DNA from: JAAYCU01 sp964401335
GTDB taxonomy: Bacteria; Planctomycetota; Phycisphaerae; UBA1845; PWPN01
Length of the DNA: 64,000 nucleotides
Assembly (NCBI GenBank): GCA_964401335.1
Contig: CAYNYK010000009.1
Coordinates: 1 to 64,000, forward strand
Reading direction: 5' to 3'
The notes below the pieces were generated by a model. That model had not been told where the DNA came from and did not search any database. It was given only the letters and a program-made list of their open reading frames with translations. This document shows positions 45,585 to 54,545 of this stretch, in pieces; position 1 is the first letter of the stretch, and each line of letters opens with the position of its first letter. The position numbers and the translations under genes were made by a program.

Positions 45585-48500
45585 ATGACAATGAGCAAAA
45601 CGATGTTTTCTCGCCACCGACGGATACTGTTGATCATCTTTTCGGTTGTCAGCAGGGCGCAAGCCGCTCCCACGGTGTTATATGCCCCTTCCGAGGTGGT
45701 CGAAGGCCGACGCTTTCGCCTCGTGCTCGAAGTCCCGGCCGGCGAATCGGAACCAAAGCTCCTGTTTGCCCAAGAAGCTCTGGAACTTTTTGATCAATCG
45801 CGTCCCGCGGCCGGGCAAACGAAGCGCTATTATTATTTTCGGGCGTTAAAACCACGCGAGGAAACGGTTATCGAGTACGAGGCTGGCGCCGGTCGCCAAC
45901 TCCTCTGCAAAATGAAAATCTGGTCCGAGCGGGACAACATGACCGTCCTGCGCAAGCAGGGTGATATCCAGTTGCCGCGGCGCTGGCCGTTGGGTGAGCC
46001 GGATTTCGCGGAATACAAAACCGGCATGACCATGCGTTCGGCCGAGGAGGTTGAGCGCATTCGTGCCGAATACCGGGCCGGGTTGAAGGCCGGTCAAGAG
46101 CAATCGATTTATCCCCCCGCCGAGGAAATCGCCAACCGCTCGGACGATGATTTGTATGATTGGTTGCCACCGGCGGACATTCCCCGCGGAATCTTCGTGG
46201 GCCTGGAATCGGGCTGCCCCGTGCATGGCCGGGAAATCTTCAAACACGGCGGGCATTATCCGTGGAAATTTGATCTGTTAAGCAAACCCTGGAAAGCCCA
46301 GTGTCCCGTGGGTGGAGAGCTGTATCCTTCCAATGATTTCGCCCAAGGCGACATGACCGGCGGTCCCTATCCCGACGACGGTTACGGCCAGATTCACGAG
46401 GGCAAAATCAACGCCTTCATCGCCGTTTATTGTTCGTACCGTTCGCATGATGCGGCCCAATGCATGACCACGCTGGCCGACGGTTATCTCAAGACGGGCA
46501 ATCCCCGTTACGCCTACAAAGCGGGCATTCTCTTGGCCCGGATGGCCCGCGAGTGGGGCTACCTCGCCGGCCAGTTGCACCACCGGTATATGTTCCACAG
46601 CGAAGTGATCGGCGGTTTGAGTTGGTATAAATCTTTGCCATCCGAAAAGGATCGGTTGTACGGCCCGCGCGCACCGCAACGGGTTTACGAACTGAACGGC
46701 GTGGGCATGACCAACTATCGCCTGAACATCGCTCCAAGTACGCCGGCCTGGGCCCGGGCTTACGATGTGTTGTTCGAGGCCCTGTCCAACGATCAAACCT
46801 TGGCCGACTATTTGAAAAGCAAGGGCCTACCGGTGCGCACGCCCGCCGACGTGACCCGCTATATCGAGGACCATTTCTGGCGCGTGTTGGCTCAGGCGAT
46901 CATGGACCGCTGCGCCGCCTCCAACGCTCCGGAAGAGCAGATGGCCATGCAGTCGGTCGCCCTGTGCCTGAATTATCCCCGTTGTCGTGAGCTGGTGGCG
47001 TGGAACTATTTTGGCGATATCGGCATGCAGTCGTTTCTGGTCAACGGGTATTACCGGGACGGGTCGGCCACCGAATCCACCGGCGGCTATAACGGGATTC
47101 ATGTGGCCAAGCTCTGGCCTATCGAGGAGATGATGGATCGCCTGCGGGCCTTGCGGCCGGATATCTATACAAAGGAAGCTTTTCCACCGCTGGCGGATAA
47201 TCCGAAATACAAATCCGTTTTCGATATCCCGGTGGATATCATGAGCGTCGACGGGATGTATCCTTGGATCGGAGATACCGGCGGCGTACCGGACAATAAA
47301 ATCTCCGGGCCGGTCTATTACCCCAATATGCATGATGCCCGGGAAACCTACGAATATGCCTGGAGAACCTTCAAAGATCCCAAGTATGCACAGGTTCTCT
47401 GGCAGGGTAAAGGATACGAACCAGGTCCGGACAGCGGTATTACCCGGGAGGAAATCGAGCAAGCTATCACCCGGATTGGTCCGGAGTTCCGGCGGGAAAG
47501 CGCTTTATTCGACGGCTATCGGCTGGCCCTGTTACGCAGCGAAACCCCACCGCCATCGATGGCCGATCTTGCCAAGGAATGGGAACCACGGGCCGTCTGG
47601 ATGTTCTACGGCGACGTGCCCGACCATCGCCGCGACGAGTCGATGAGCGTGGGCCTGTTCGCCAATCACATGAGCCATATCCGCCACCTCGGCTATCCGG
47701 CCGGCGCCAAGCGTGATCTTTGGGAAGGCAACTGGGCGACCACCTTCAACGCCCGGATCATCAAGGATTATTACCATCTTTTGTACAAAGGGTCGGCCAT
47801 CGCTTTTGCCCAGTTGGATGGGGTGAGCTTGTTCGCTGCCGACGGCGACGCCTACACGCCGCCCGAGCCTCCGGATGGTTTCTATAAGCGCTACCCCGAT
47901 ATGCTGGTCCGCCGCACTCTTTCGTTGGTCGATCTCGGCCCGAGGGATTTTTATTTCGTGGACATCTTCCGGCTCAAGGGCGGCGAGGAGCAGTATTGGA
48001 GCTTCCACGCCAATCCGTCGCGATTAACCATTACCGGCGCGGGCGAATTCGTGAAGCAGGCAGGCGGGACGGCCGCCGGAGCGGACGTACCCTATGGATC
48101 CATCGAGGAACTGCCGCGTCCGACCAATCCGCCGGGTACCAATCCGCCCGGGCCGTATCGCTCTATTGGAACGCTGGCACATCTTTATGATGTTGAACGG
48201 GCCCGGCCTGGCGGACCATGGCAGGCGGACTGGGCCTTGCAGGATACCGATGATCTTCATTTGCGGATGAATATCCTGACGCCGCGTGAAGTGGAAATCA
48301 TCACCGCGACCGGCCATCACCCCATGGCGCCCAAGGAGGCCGCCCCCTATTCCGTGCGGTTCCTGCTCCAGCATGCCAAGGGCCCCGAACCACTGGCCAA
48401 GCAATTCGTGAGCGTGGTCCATACATATCAAGGTTGCTCGCCGATCACATCCGTACAATGCCTGGCTGACGCCCCGGAACAGGATTTCGTGGCCTGTAAA

Positions 48501-49466
48501 GTCGAGACCGACCAGCGCACGGATTATATTCTCAGCGACGAGGCTCCCGCCGACCCCTCCGATCCATCAATTTCGGCCGCGGTGAGGAACGTGGGCGATA
48601 GCATTGTATTCAGCGGGCAATACGGCCTATTTCGTGAGGACCAAGGCCGGTTTTCCTCAGTTGCGTTGATTCGCGGGACGCAATTATTGAAGAATGGGAT
48701 CGGTATCCAGGCGGCCGCCCCGGCGTACTTTGGTACGATCATCGGCCTGGACCGTCCGGCCCGAAAAATCATCATCACTCCGGTTCCTACTCTGCCTCGG
48801 GCCTGGCTGAACAAGTACATTTATATCGGCGACGATATACGACGCAGCGCATACCGGGTAACCGATTGTCGCAAACTGGATGAACAGCGGTGCGAGCTGA
48901 CCTTGAACTGGCCTTCGCTGCTTCTGGAAGGGCGGATCACCGATTTCGAGGACGGTAAGATTCATACGAATACTTCGTTACCGATCATCGGCTGGCATTT
49001 TTATTCGCGCTACGCTCATCACGCCCGGCTGACCGATGTGAGACAAACCCACGAGTTTCTGCTCGATCACATCAAAACGATCGACTGGACGAGCAAGCTC
49101 TATGGACCCTTGGTAATAGCCGCGCAAGACGCCGGGCGGGCCGACGCCGAAACCTTGGAGAGGATTTTCGGCAAGAACGGTAAGTTCCACATCTATGATT
49201 ACGGGACGGGAGACCGGGTGACGTTTCCGTCGGCCACGCAACTGCGGGTCATCGGCCCGGATACCTATGCCTTGCATCTCGATCAGGATGTGACCGTCAG
49301 CCTGCCGCGGCCTCGGGCCGGAGGGGTATCGAAAGTCTTATGTCGAGTACGCGGCGCTGCGGAGTGGCGAGAACTTTCCTACCGCCTTGAAACGGGGCAA
49401 ATCCTCGTGTCACCGCCTGCGGCATTGTTGGAAGACACCGAGTTGGAGCTCAGGATTGCACCATGA
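45585..49466 (+). CDS. Large secreted heparinase II/III-like polysaccharide lyase (1293 aa)
   Basis: A signal peptide (FSRHRRILLIIFSVVSRAQAA) leads a short beta-sandwich (about 30-120), then a long (alpha/alpha)-toroid (about 150-650), then beta-sandwich domains to the end. The toroid carries NYFGDIGMQSFLVNGYYRDG and then SATESTGGYNGIH, where a lyase tyrosine and acid would lie. The first beta-sandwich after it has the pattern DFYFVDIFRLKGGEEQYWSF of heparinase II/III C-terminal halves. It is about twice the length of typical heparinase II/III members and has no recognised carbohydrate-binding module. Its substrate could be an acidic polysaccharide such as pectin, alginate or a glycosaminoglycan. 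Confidence 0.7.
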   Translation: MTMSKTMFSRHRRILLIIFSVVSRAQAAPTVLYAPSEVVEGRRFRLVLEVPAGESEPKLLFAQEALELFDQSRPAAGQTKRYYYFRALKPREETVIEYEAGAGRQLLCKMKIWSERDNMTVLRKQGDIQLPRRWPLGEPDFAEYKTGMTMRSAEEVERIRAEYRAGLKAGQEQSIYPPAEEIANRSDDDLYDWLPPADIPRGIFVGLESGCPVHGREIFKHGGHYPWKFDLLSKPWKAQCPVGGELYPSNDFAQGDMTGGPYPDDGYGQIHEGKINAFIAVYCSYRSHDAAQCMTTLADGYLKTGNPRYAYKAGILLARMAREWGYLAGQLHHRYMFHSEVIGGLSWYKSLPSEKDRLYGPRAPQRVYELNGVGMTNYRLNIAPSTPAWARAYDVLFEALSNDQTLADYLKSKGLPVRTPADVTRYIEDHFWRVLAQAIMDRCAASNAPEEQMAMQSVALCLNYPRCRELVAWNYFGDIGMQSFLVNGYYRDGSATESTGGYNGIHVAKLWPIEEMMDRLRALRPDIYTKEAFPPLADNPKYKSVFDIPVDIMSVDGMYPWIGDTGGVPDNKISGPVYYPNMHDARETYEYAWRTFKDPKYAQVLWQGKGYEPGPDSGITREEIEQAITRIGPEFRRESALFDGYRLALLRSETPPPSMADLAKEWEPRAVWMFYGDVPDHRRDESMSVGLFANHMSHIRHLGYPAGAKRDLWEGNWATTFNARIIKDYYHLLYKGSAIAFAQLDGVSLFAADGDAYTPPEPPDGFYKRYPDMLVRRTLSLVDLGPRDFYFVDIFRLKGGEEQYWSFHANPSRLTITGAGEFVKQAGGTAAGADVPYGSIEELPRPTNPPGTNPPGPYRSIGTLAHLYDVERARPGGPWQADWALQDTDDLHLRMNILTPREVEIITATGHHPMAPKEAAPYSVRFLLQHAKGPEPLAKQFVSVVHTYQGCSPITSVQCLADAPEQDFVACKVETDQRTDYILSDEAPADPSDPSISAAVRNVGDSIVFSGQYGLFREDQGRFSSVALIRGTQLLKNGIGIQAAAPAYFGTIIGLDRPARKIIITPVPTLPRAWLNKYIYIGDDIRRSAYRVTDCRKLDEQRCELTLNWPSLLLEGRITDFEDGKIHTNTSLPIIGWHFYSRYAHHARLTDVRQTHEFLLDHIKTIDWTSKLYGPLVIAAQDAGRADAETLERIFGKNGKFHIYDYGTGDRVTFPSATQLRVIGPDTYALHLDQDVTVSLPRPRAGGVSKVLCRVRGAAEWRELSYRLETGQILVSPPAALLEDTELELRIAP

Positions 49467-49996
49467 CCTTGGAGTACTCGATACGACCTGGCCGTGGCCG
49501 TGGAACGTGGCCCTGAACGCTATTCCGAGGGTGGGCGAAAAAAGGAAAATTAGGGTAAAAACAACAGATGACGCGATCCCGCCGGCAAGCATATAGGTTG
49601 CCATCAGCTGTCAAATCGGTCTTTGGTAAGAGCTGTTGATGACCATAAGGGTATGAGGCGAATAAAACTTTTATTTGCAATGGTTTGCACGCTCATTATC
49701 GGGGCTTGTCCGGCCTTGTCGAGATGGATTTAGATAGGCTGAGTTTAAGCTTAAAAAGAAATTTAGTACTATTATTGATTAAATAATAAATATACGCCAT
49801 TTGGTTCCTATCTATATAGTTGACAAGGCTACTTAAACGCCGATATTATCTTGGGGAAAGGGGTAGGAGGTGTGAAAAGCCGCCGTGCGTTCAGTTTTTT
49901 CAGCGGAACGCAGGGAGGATGAGGCGAAAGTTTTTTTTTCAAACAATGAGTATTAGTTGCGGCCGCTGGCGGGGTTCAATAAAGAGGTATTATGCA
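49467..49996. other. AT-rich intergenic region with strong promoter and a signal-peptide-like mini-frame
   Basis: The gap is more AT-rich than the surrounding genes. At 49653-49733 a 26-codon frame reads MRRIKLLFAMVCTLIIGACP and stops after SRWI. It looks like a signal peptide without a mature protein, perhaps a remnant of a lost secreted gene. The strong promoter at 49820-49849 follows, with a leader of about 140 nt to the prepilin start at 49997. Confidence 0.4.
49820..49849 (+). promoter_or_regulatory. Strong sigma70-like promoter for the prepilin gene
   Basis: TTGACA (49820-49825) and TATTAT (49844-49849) are 18 bases apart. A TTG inside the -35 element is the first codon of a longer frame, which shows that frame's start is spurious and supports the later ATG at 49997. 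Confidence 0.6.
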
Positions 49997-50977
49997 ATGA
50001 AACAAACAGGCGTCAGACTGAATCGCGGTAAAAACACGCGGGGCTTTACTTTGATCGAAGTGCTGGTCGTGGTCGCGATCATCGCTCTGCTGATTGCTAT
50101 TCTTTTACCCTCTTTAAAACGAGCCCGGGAAAACGCGCGGAGTTCCGTTTGTCGTACGAACCTGCACGATCTTGGTACTTCTTTGTACATGTATGCAAAC
50201 ACATATAAAGATTGGTTTCCCCCTACGCCCTATGTCGGCTCGAAATGGCGGGGAAGCACGGTGGGGGCGGCCGTCGTTAATGACGACAATTTATTTATCC
50301 TTTGGTATAGTAAATTCGCCACTAATGTGAAGATTTTTAATTGCCCATCGACCAATTATATTCTGCGCGAGCCGTCAAGACAGCATACCACCCGCGTGGA
50401 TAGTGATCAGGGCATTTACCCCGGAGGATACTATTTGGAAGTTCGCACCGTCATTGACGGCGTGCCTCAGCTTCGTAATGATTTCGCCCGGGCAGCTCAG
50501 CTTAAAGGAAGAGAGGGGTTTGGCTCCAGTTATGAGTATGGTAATTGGATATCCAGCTATAAACCCGAAAGTTCCCGAGTTGATTGGTTTCATAGCCGGA
50601 TTAACCGGATAACTCCTCAGAGTACCGCCCTTGATGAATATGATGGTGACTTCCAAGCACCCTGGACGATACCTTTTGAAACAGATACCGATAGCGCTAG
50701 TATCTATCGTGGCAAACAATTTGGCCGGGTCGTCAAGAGGCCTACTTCAAAGTTTCCACAAGCGTCCATTTCCATGTTGATGCATGATGCGGACGAGAGC
50801 GGCGAAATCATCGGCGGTCCACCTGATCCGCCAGGCGCTAAAAACAATACACCGGAAGACTGGGATAACCACGGTAAGGCAGGGTTGAATATTCTTTTTG
50901 TTGACGGCCATGTAGACTTTGCCAACGCAAAAACTGCTAAGCGTATCTGGAGACAACAGGTGATTCCTCCCAATTAG
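49997..50977 (+). CDS. Type II secretion-like pseudopilin (prepilin-type N-terminal methylation domain)
   Basis: The 326-residue protein begins MKQTGVRLNRGKNTRGFTLI, with the prepilin peptidase site before FTLIE and a hydrophobic helix (VLVVVAIIALLIAILLPSL). A globular C-terminal part contains GLNILFVDGHVDFANA, the H-X9-DG signature typical of Planctomycete pseudopilins. These proteins assemble as pseudopilus subunits or surface fibres. ATG 49997 has AGAGG upstream. The gene has its own promoter and about 140 nt of leader. No other secretion genes are adjacent, so it is an isolated pseudopilin. A broken zinc-ribbon gene follows it, the common partner arrangement in this group by inference. 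Confidence 0.85.
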   Translation: MKQTGVRLNRGKNTRGFTLIEVLVVVAIIALLIAILLPSLKRARENARSSVCRTNLHDLGTSLYMYANTYKDWFPPTPYVGSKWRGSTVGAAVVNDDNLFILWYSKFATNVKIFNCPSTNYILREPSRQHTTRVDSDQGIYPGGYYLEVRTVIDGVPQLRNDFARAAQLKGREGFGSSYEYGNWISSYKPESSRVDWFHSRINRITPQSTALDEYDGDFQAPWTIPFETDTDSASIYRGKQFGRVVKRPTSKFPQASISMLMHDADESGEIIGGPPDPPGAKNNTPEDWDNHGKAGLNILFVDGHVDFANAKTAKRIWRQQVIPPN

Positions 50978-51012
50978 TGCTACCCGTACGGCAGTACGGC
51001 AATATCGTCTGA

Positions 51013-51210
51013 CGTTTAGGGATACGCCAATATTGGGAACCTTGGCCTCATGCTTGCCCGAAATGCGGAAAGGAAAAGCTATATCTTGTAGTCCGACGAT
51101 ACATGTATTGCCGAAAACCCGTCCCCGCAAAAGATCCTCAGGCCGAGCAATATGGCAAACCCGAGCGGTGCCCTTGGTGTAAGAAGCCATATCAGGGACG
51201 TCAGCAGTAG
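51013..51210 (+). pseudogene. Zinc-ribbon protein remnant disrupted by an in-frame TGA
   Basis: Reading from 51013, the frame gives an HACPKCGKEKLY segment, then YMYC, then RCPWCKKPYQG before TAG at 51210. That gives a CxxC...C...CxxC zinc-ribbon layout. A GTG start that overlaps the prepilin stop (50977) is in the same frame but hits TGA at 51010-51012, after 11 codons. No ATG or good alternative start lies between the TGA and the cysteine motif. The gene is probably inactive unless there is readthrough. It follows the pseudopilin directly, so it is likely a lost partner. Confidence 0.55.
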
Positions 51211-51240
51211 TCACGAAATCCCACGCATAAGTGATAAGCT

Positions 51241-51260
51241 ATTATTACATTGGTAATAAT
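51241..51260. promoter_or_regulatory. Perfect 20-bp palindromic operator candidate
   Basis: ATTATTAC (51241-51248) and GTAATAAT (51253-51260) are exact complements around a 4-base centre. It lies about 60 bases upstream of the -35 of the promoter for the first tandem gene, a good place for an activator or repressor binding site. No local regulator gene is known. Confidence 0.45.
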
Positions 51261-51320
51261 TCCTTTTTTGTCCTTGGGCTCAATCCGCACAAAAACCAGG
51301 GAGAACCTTACGCAAGCCTG

Positions 51321-51349
51321 TTTACCCTGCCTGTTTGAACCTTTATAAT
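51321..51349 (+). promoter_or_regulatory. Promoter for the first tandem gene
   Basis: TTTACC (51321-51326) and a perfect TATAAT (51344-51349) are 17 bases apart. Transcription would start near 51356, with a leader of about 88 nt to ATG 51444. Confidence 0.5.
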
Positions 51350-51443
51350 GCCGATGCTTCAGCAGACCCGCTGTTGGATGAATTGGTGACGGCATAACCC
51401 ATGAAGAACTCGGTTCCGGTGAGTCCCTTATTACGGGAGTATA

Positions 51444-54104
51444 ATGATGTATCGCCCCATACGATTCGTGCTAATGGTCATTGGTTTTGTGCATTGTGCC
51501 TATGTTGCTTTTGCGGTTGAACCTCCGGAATGGGCCGTGGTTGAATGTAAAGGCCTCAAGGCTTTATCCGAGGTGGTTGACTACTGGATTGATCGGCAAG
51601 CGCCGGACGGGAGTTTTGGGTTTGGGCTGGACGACGATTGCGAGTTTTATACCGGCTGGCCCATTCTGGTCTATGCGGCCGACGATCAGCGCGTACTCGA
51701 AGCCCTGCGCAAAAATCTGGACTGGGTTTGGTATAACGATGAGGTACAGGACGGTTATCAGGCCCACGTCGGCGACGCCGAGCACAGTTCCGAGGTGACC
51801 TCGTACACGCAGCCGCTGCTTTCCCACGCTGATTACGGCAACCCGGTCCTGATCGAGCGGCTCATGGAAACAAGCAAAAATATGGAGTGTTGGACGGCGA
51901 CAAATAAGGCCGGGCATCGTCATTTCCGCGGGCACTGGCTCGGTTCGCAGGGCATGCGCGATTATTCCTACTTTGGGGCTGACGCCACCATTGTCGCCCG
52001 GGCGACGATTCCCATGATGCATCTGCTTCTGTACAACCGCGATCCCTACCTGGCCAGAATATGCACCGAGTGGGGCCGGGCCTGGGTCGATCATGCGAAG
52101 GAAACCAGGTGGAACAAACCCTACGGCCTGTTGCCCGCCGAGGTCGTATTCCACACCGACGAGGCCGGCGGGTTCACCCGGCAATGGTGGAGTTCGGCCT
52201 CTTCGGGTTACGACATTTACAAATCACCCTGGTACATGAACCGCCTGCATCAGATGTTGCTGGTCAACTACATGATTACCGGCGATACCGATTTTCTTGT
52301 CCCCATGCAGGAGACACTCAAGTTTTTTGCCCAAGCCACGCCGGAGAATACGCCGGCCGGTGTCATGTGGCCGGCATGGTATACGGATCGGGTTTCGCCG
52401 CCGACCTATGGCCGCACGCCGGAGCAGATGCCTCTGATCTGGCAGGATTACCGAGGACGCATCGCCGGTTATTTTCCCATGTTCTACCGTTACGCGACGG
52501 GCGATACCCAGTTTGATTCTTTATGGGGGACAGTGCCATCGATGCCGACACCCCAAGAGGCCAGGGCTTCGGCCCGGAGCAACGGCCAGTCCGCCATCGA
52601 CGGGGCGAAGGCGGCTCTCGAAGCGGCCAAGACCATCAACGTAAAAAACTCCGTCGACAACTACCGAGCCAACCTCAACGTGGGCGGTTTCCCCGCTCTT
52701 TATCACGGCGGCAACAACTGGGTTGACCTTCCCCGGCCGGCCTGCCGCTGGCTCAAGGGGAATTACGAGCTGGCCGTCGTTCTGCTTGAACACTCCGGGA
52801 AACATTTCAAAGCCCTCTGCTGTAATGTCGGGGCGAACCAACGTGAATTCGGCGTTCAACTTTTCGAGCTTAAACCGGGCACTTACCGTATAACGCTCGG
52901 CATCGACACCTCCGCCAACAACCGGCCGGATAAAATCGTTCGCGAGGAGACGATCAAGGTCGAGCGGGGTACGATCCTGCCGCTCGATCTGGAGCGCGGG
53001 CACGAATATATCATTGAACTGGAACAGTTGGCGACCGGTCCGGAATGGGCTTCGCGAGCCGATGTGGCCGTCTGCGACCGTGATCTCTACGCGGTTCCCG
53101 CCGCCCCAGCTCCCGGTACCGCCGCCGTCCTGAAAGTACGGGTGCATAACATCGGTACCGAAGATGCCCGGAATGTAGGCGTCCGGGCCGAGGAGATGCC
53201 CTCCGGCCGGTTCATCGGCGAGCGGACCATTGACCTGCTGGCGGCGCCGATCAATCTTGTGCCCAGTCAAGTCATGGTCGAAATGCCTTGGACTATCGGG
53301 GCCGACGCCGAAGGCGTGCGCGTAGTGGTGGATCAAGGCGGTTTTGTTGAGGAGATTTACGAAGGAAATAATTCTGCGGAAATCCGCTTGGCGGACATGC
53401 CCGACGGCCCGCCGCGTAAGCGAAAAATCTTTATCCCCGGTTGGTACGAGATGCAGAAATTGGGCCCTGTGACGACCTATACGGCAGCCTACGTGAAAAA
53501 CATCAAAATGGACGGGAAGTTGGATGATTCCGAATGGGGCAAGGTCGAGAAGCACAGTGCGCGAATCGACATGGATGGCCGCAAGACGGAGAAGGAAACC
53601 ATCCTGCGAATCGCTTACGGCGACGAGGCCATCTATATCGCCGTTGAATGTCCCGAACCGGACATGGATTTGTTGCATGAAAGCGCTACGCAGCGCGATG
53701 CTTACGAGGTGTTCGGTGACGACGGCGTCGAAATCTTCATCGACACCAATCTGGATCGGACTACGTATCTACAGTTCGCTTTTACTGTTGGCAATATCCA
53801 GGCCGAGGGGCAATACTACAATTTCAGTATCTTCAACGAACCGTGGGAATCGGTCGTGCATAAGGGCAAGGATTTCTGGTCCGCCGAGGTACGCATTCCC
53901 TACAGTACGCTCGGGGCCGTGGCTCGGCCGGGGCAAACCTGGGGGATCAATATCTATCGTAATGTGAAAACCTTCCCCGTGCCTGAAACCGAGGCGGAGC
54001 GGCAAAAGGGTTGGAAGACCAGCGAGCAACACCTGTTTTCGCCGACTCATGATTACCACGAACCCAGCCGCTTCGCCGAGGTGACTTTCGGCCCCAAACC
54101 GTGA
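51444..54104 (+). CDS. Tandem secreted protein 1: helical domain + CARDB-like + CBM9-like (886 aa)
   Basis: First of three tandem paralogues. A signal peptide (RFVLMVIGFVHCAYVAFAV) is followed by a strongly conserved start, EPPEWAVVECKGL. Residues about 30-400 form a helical region, likely an (alpha/alpha)6 toroid, with the shared blocks GHRHFRGHWLGSQ, DYSYFGADATI and KPYGLLPAEVVF. Residues about 410-530 contain strand pairs with LYHGGNNWVDLPRPACRW. A CARDB-like segment follows (VLKVRVHNIGTEDARNVGVR). The last 200 residues form a CBM9-like sandwich, seen in GDDGVEIFIDTNLDR and FWSAEVRIPYSTLG. GGGAG precedes the ATG, and the second Met (51447) could also start. No family is known to me; by fold I suspect a polysaccharide lyase or hydrolase. 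Confidence 0.75.
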   Translation: MMYRPIRFVLMVIGFVHCAYVAFAVEPPEWAVVECKGLKALSEVVDYWIDRQAPDGSFGFGLDDDCEFYTGWPILVYAADDQRVLEALRKNLDWVWYNDEVQDGYQAHVGDAEHSSEVTSYTQPLLSHADYGNPVLIERLMETSKNMECWTATNKAGHRHFRGHWLGSQGMRDYSYFGADATIVARATIPMMHLLLYNRDPYLARICTEWGRAWVDHAKETRWNKPYGLLPAEVVFHTDEAGGFTRQWWSSASSGYDIYKSPWYMNRLHQMLLVNYMITGDTDFLVPMQETLKFFAQATPENTPAGVMWPAWYTDRVSPPTYGRTPEQMPLIWQDYRGRIAGYFPMFYRYATGDTQFDSLWGTVPSMPTPQEARASARSNGQSAIDGAKAALEAAKTINVKNSVDNYRANLNVGGFPALYHGGNNWVDLPRPACRWLKGNYELAVVLLEHSGKHFKALCCNVGANQREFGVQLFELKPGTYRITLGIDTSANNRPDKIVREETIKVERGTILPLDLERGHEYIIELEQLATGPEWASRADVAVCDRDLYAVPAAPAPGTAAVLKVRVHNIGTEDARNVGVRAEEMPSGRFIGERTIDLLAAPINLVPSQVMVEMPWTIGADAEGVRVVVDQGGFVEEIYEGNNSAEIRLADMPDGPPRKRKIFIPGWYEMQKLGPVTTYTAAYVKNIKMDGKLDDSEWGKVEKHSARIDMDGRKTEKETILRIAYGDEAIYIAVECPEPDMDLLHESATQRDAYEVFGDDGVEIFIDTNLDRTTYLQFAFTVGNIQAEGQYYNFSIFNEPWESVVHKGKDFWSAEVRIPYSTLGAVARPGQTWGINIYRNVKTFPVPETEAERQKGWKTSEQHLFSPTHDYHEPSRFAEVTFGPKP

Positions 54105-54267
54105 GCGCGTGAGCGCTGCCAAGGGTGGCTCACGTCTTCATACGTGGGGGAGCGATGATCGATAGCGGATGACTCATGCATCGATTCGTCATTTTCCCGC
54201 CTCGACCATGTGCATCTGGAGACAGGCGGCCCGCTCGATCGAAGACTGGTCACGAACAAGCACCCAC

Positions 54268-54302
54268 AAACGGAGGCCCGGCTTGGCACCGGGTCTCCGT
54301 TT
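54268..54302. terminator. Strong hairpin, probable terminator of tandem gene 1
   Basis: AAACGGAGGCCCGG (54268-54281) pairs along its full length with CCGGGTCTCCGTTT (54289-54302), allowing one G-U pair, with a 7-base loop. No T-run follows. It lies about 165 bases after gene 1. Confidence 0.55.
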
Positions 54303-54407
54303 GAAGGTGCCACCCAATCGTATCGGAGAGCTACCCGATTACATCAGAAGACTGGTGGCTACGTTGCATCCCCAATGACTAACTTTCTTTTTTAGAAAGA
54401 CCAGCTA

Positions 54408-54437
54408 TTGACGGGCACCGGCCGATTCGAGCATGAT
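54408..54437 (+). promoter_or_regulatory. Candidate promoter for tandem gene 2
   Basis: TTGACG (54408-54413) and CATGAT (54432-54437) are 18 bases apart. The same box pair, TTGACG-18-CACGAT, lies before tandem gene 3 at 57219-57248, which supports both. Confidence 0.35.
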
Positions 54438-54532
54438 ATCAACCCGCGGAGCGGGTGGTCCTCGATGAATCCCCCGTCGGATCGCGAGTTGCTGCTTGGC
54501 ATAGTCCTGTTGCGAGAATCTCTCCCGAGCAT

Positions 54533-54538
54533 AAGGAG
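54533..54538 (+). promoter_or_regulatory. Ribosome binding site that sets the start of tandem gene 2
   Basis: AAGGAG lies 7 bases before a GTG at 54546. This defines the GTG as the start and yields a protein whose signal peptide and length match those of its paralogues. Without it, the frame would start 46 codons earlier. Confidence 0.65.
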
Positions 54539-54545
54539 TACCGTC

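Larger units (their letters stand above)
54105..54545. other. Intergenic between tandem genes 1 and 2: hairpin, promoter, leader
   Basis: No gene is supported here. It holds the hairpin at 54268-54302, a promoter-like pair at 54408-54437 and the ribosome site at 54533-54538. The reading frame that runs from 54408 into gene 2 is not expected to be translated before the GTG at 54546. Confidence 0.5.

Noticed and set aside
51010..51012. TGA read as selenocysteine in the zinc-ribbon frame
   Set aside because: The codon is not at a redox-active position, no SECIS-like hairpin was seen directly after it, and the upstream 11 codons have no conserved features.
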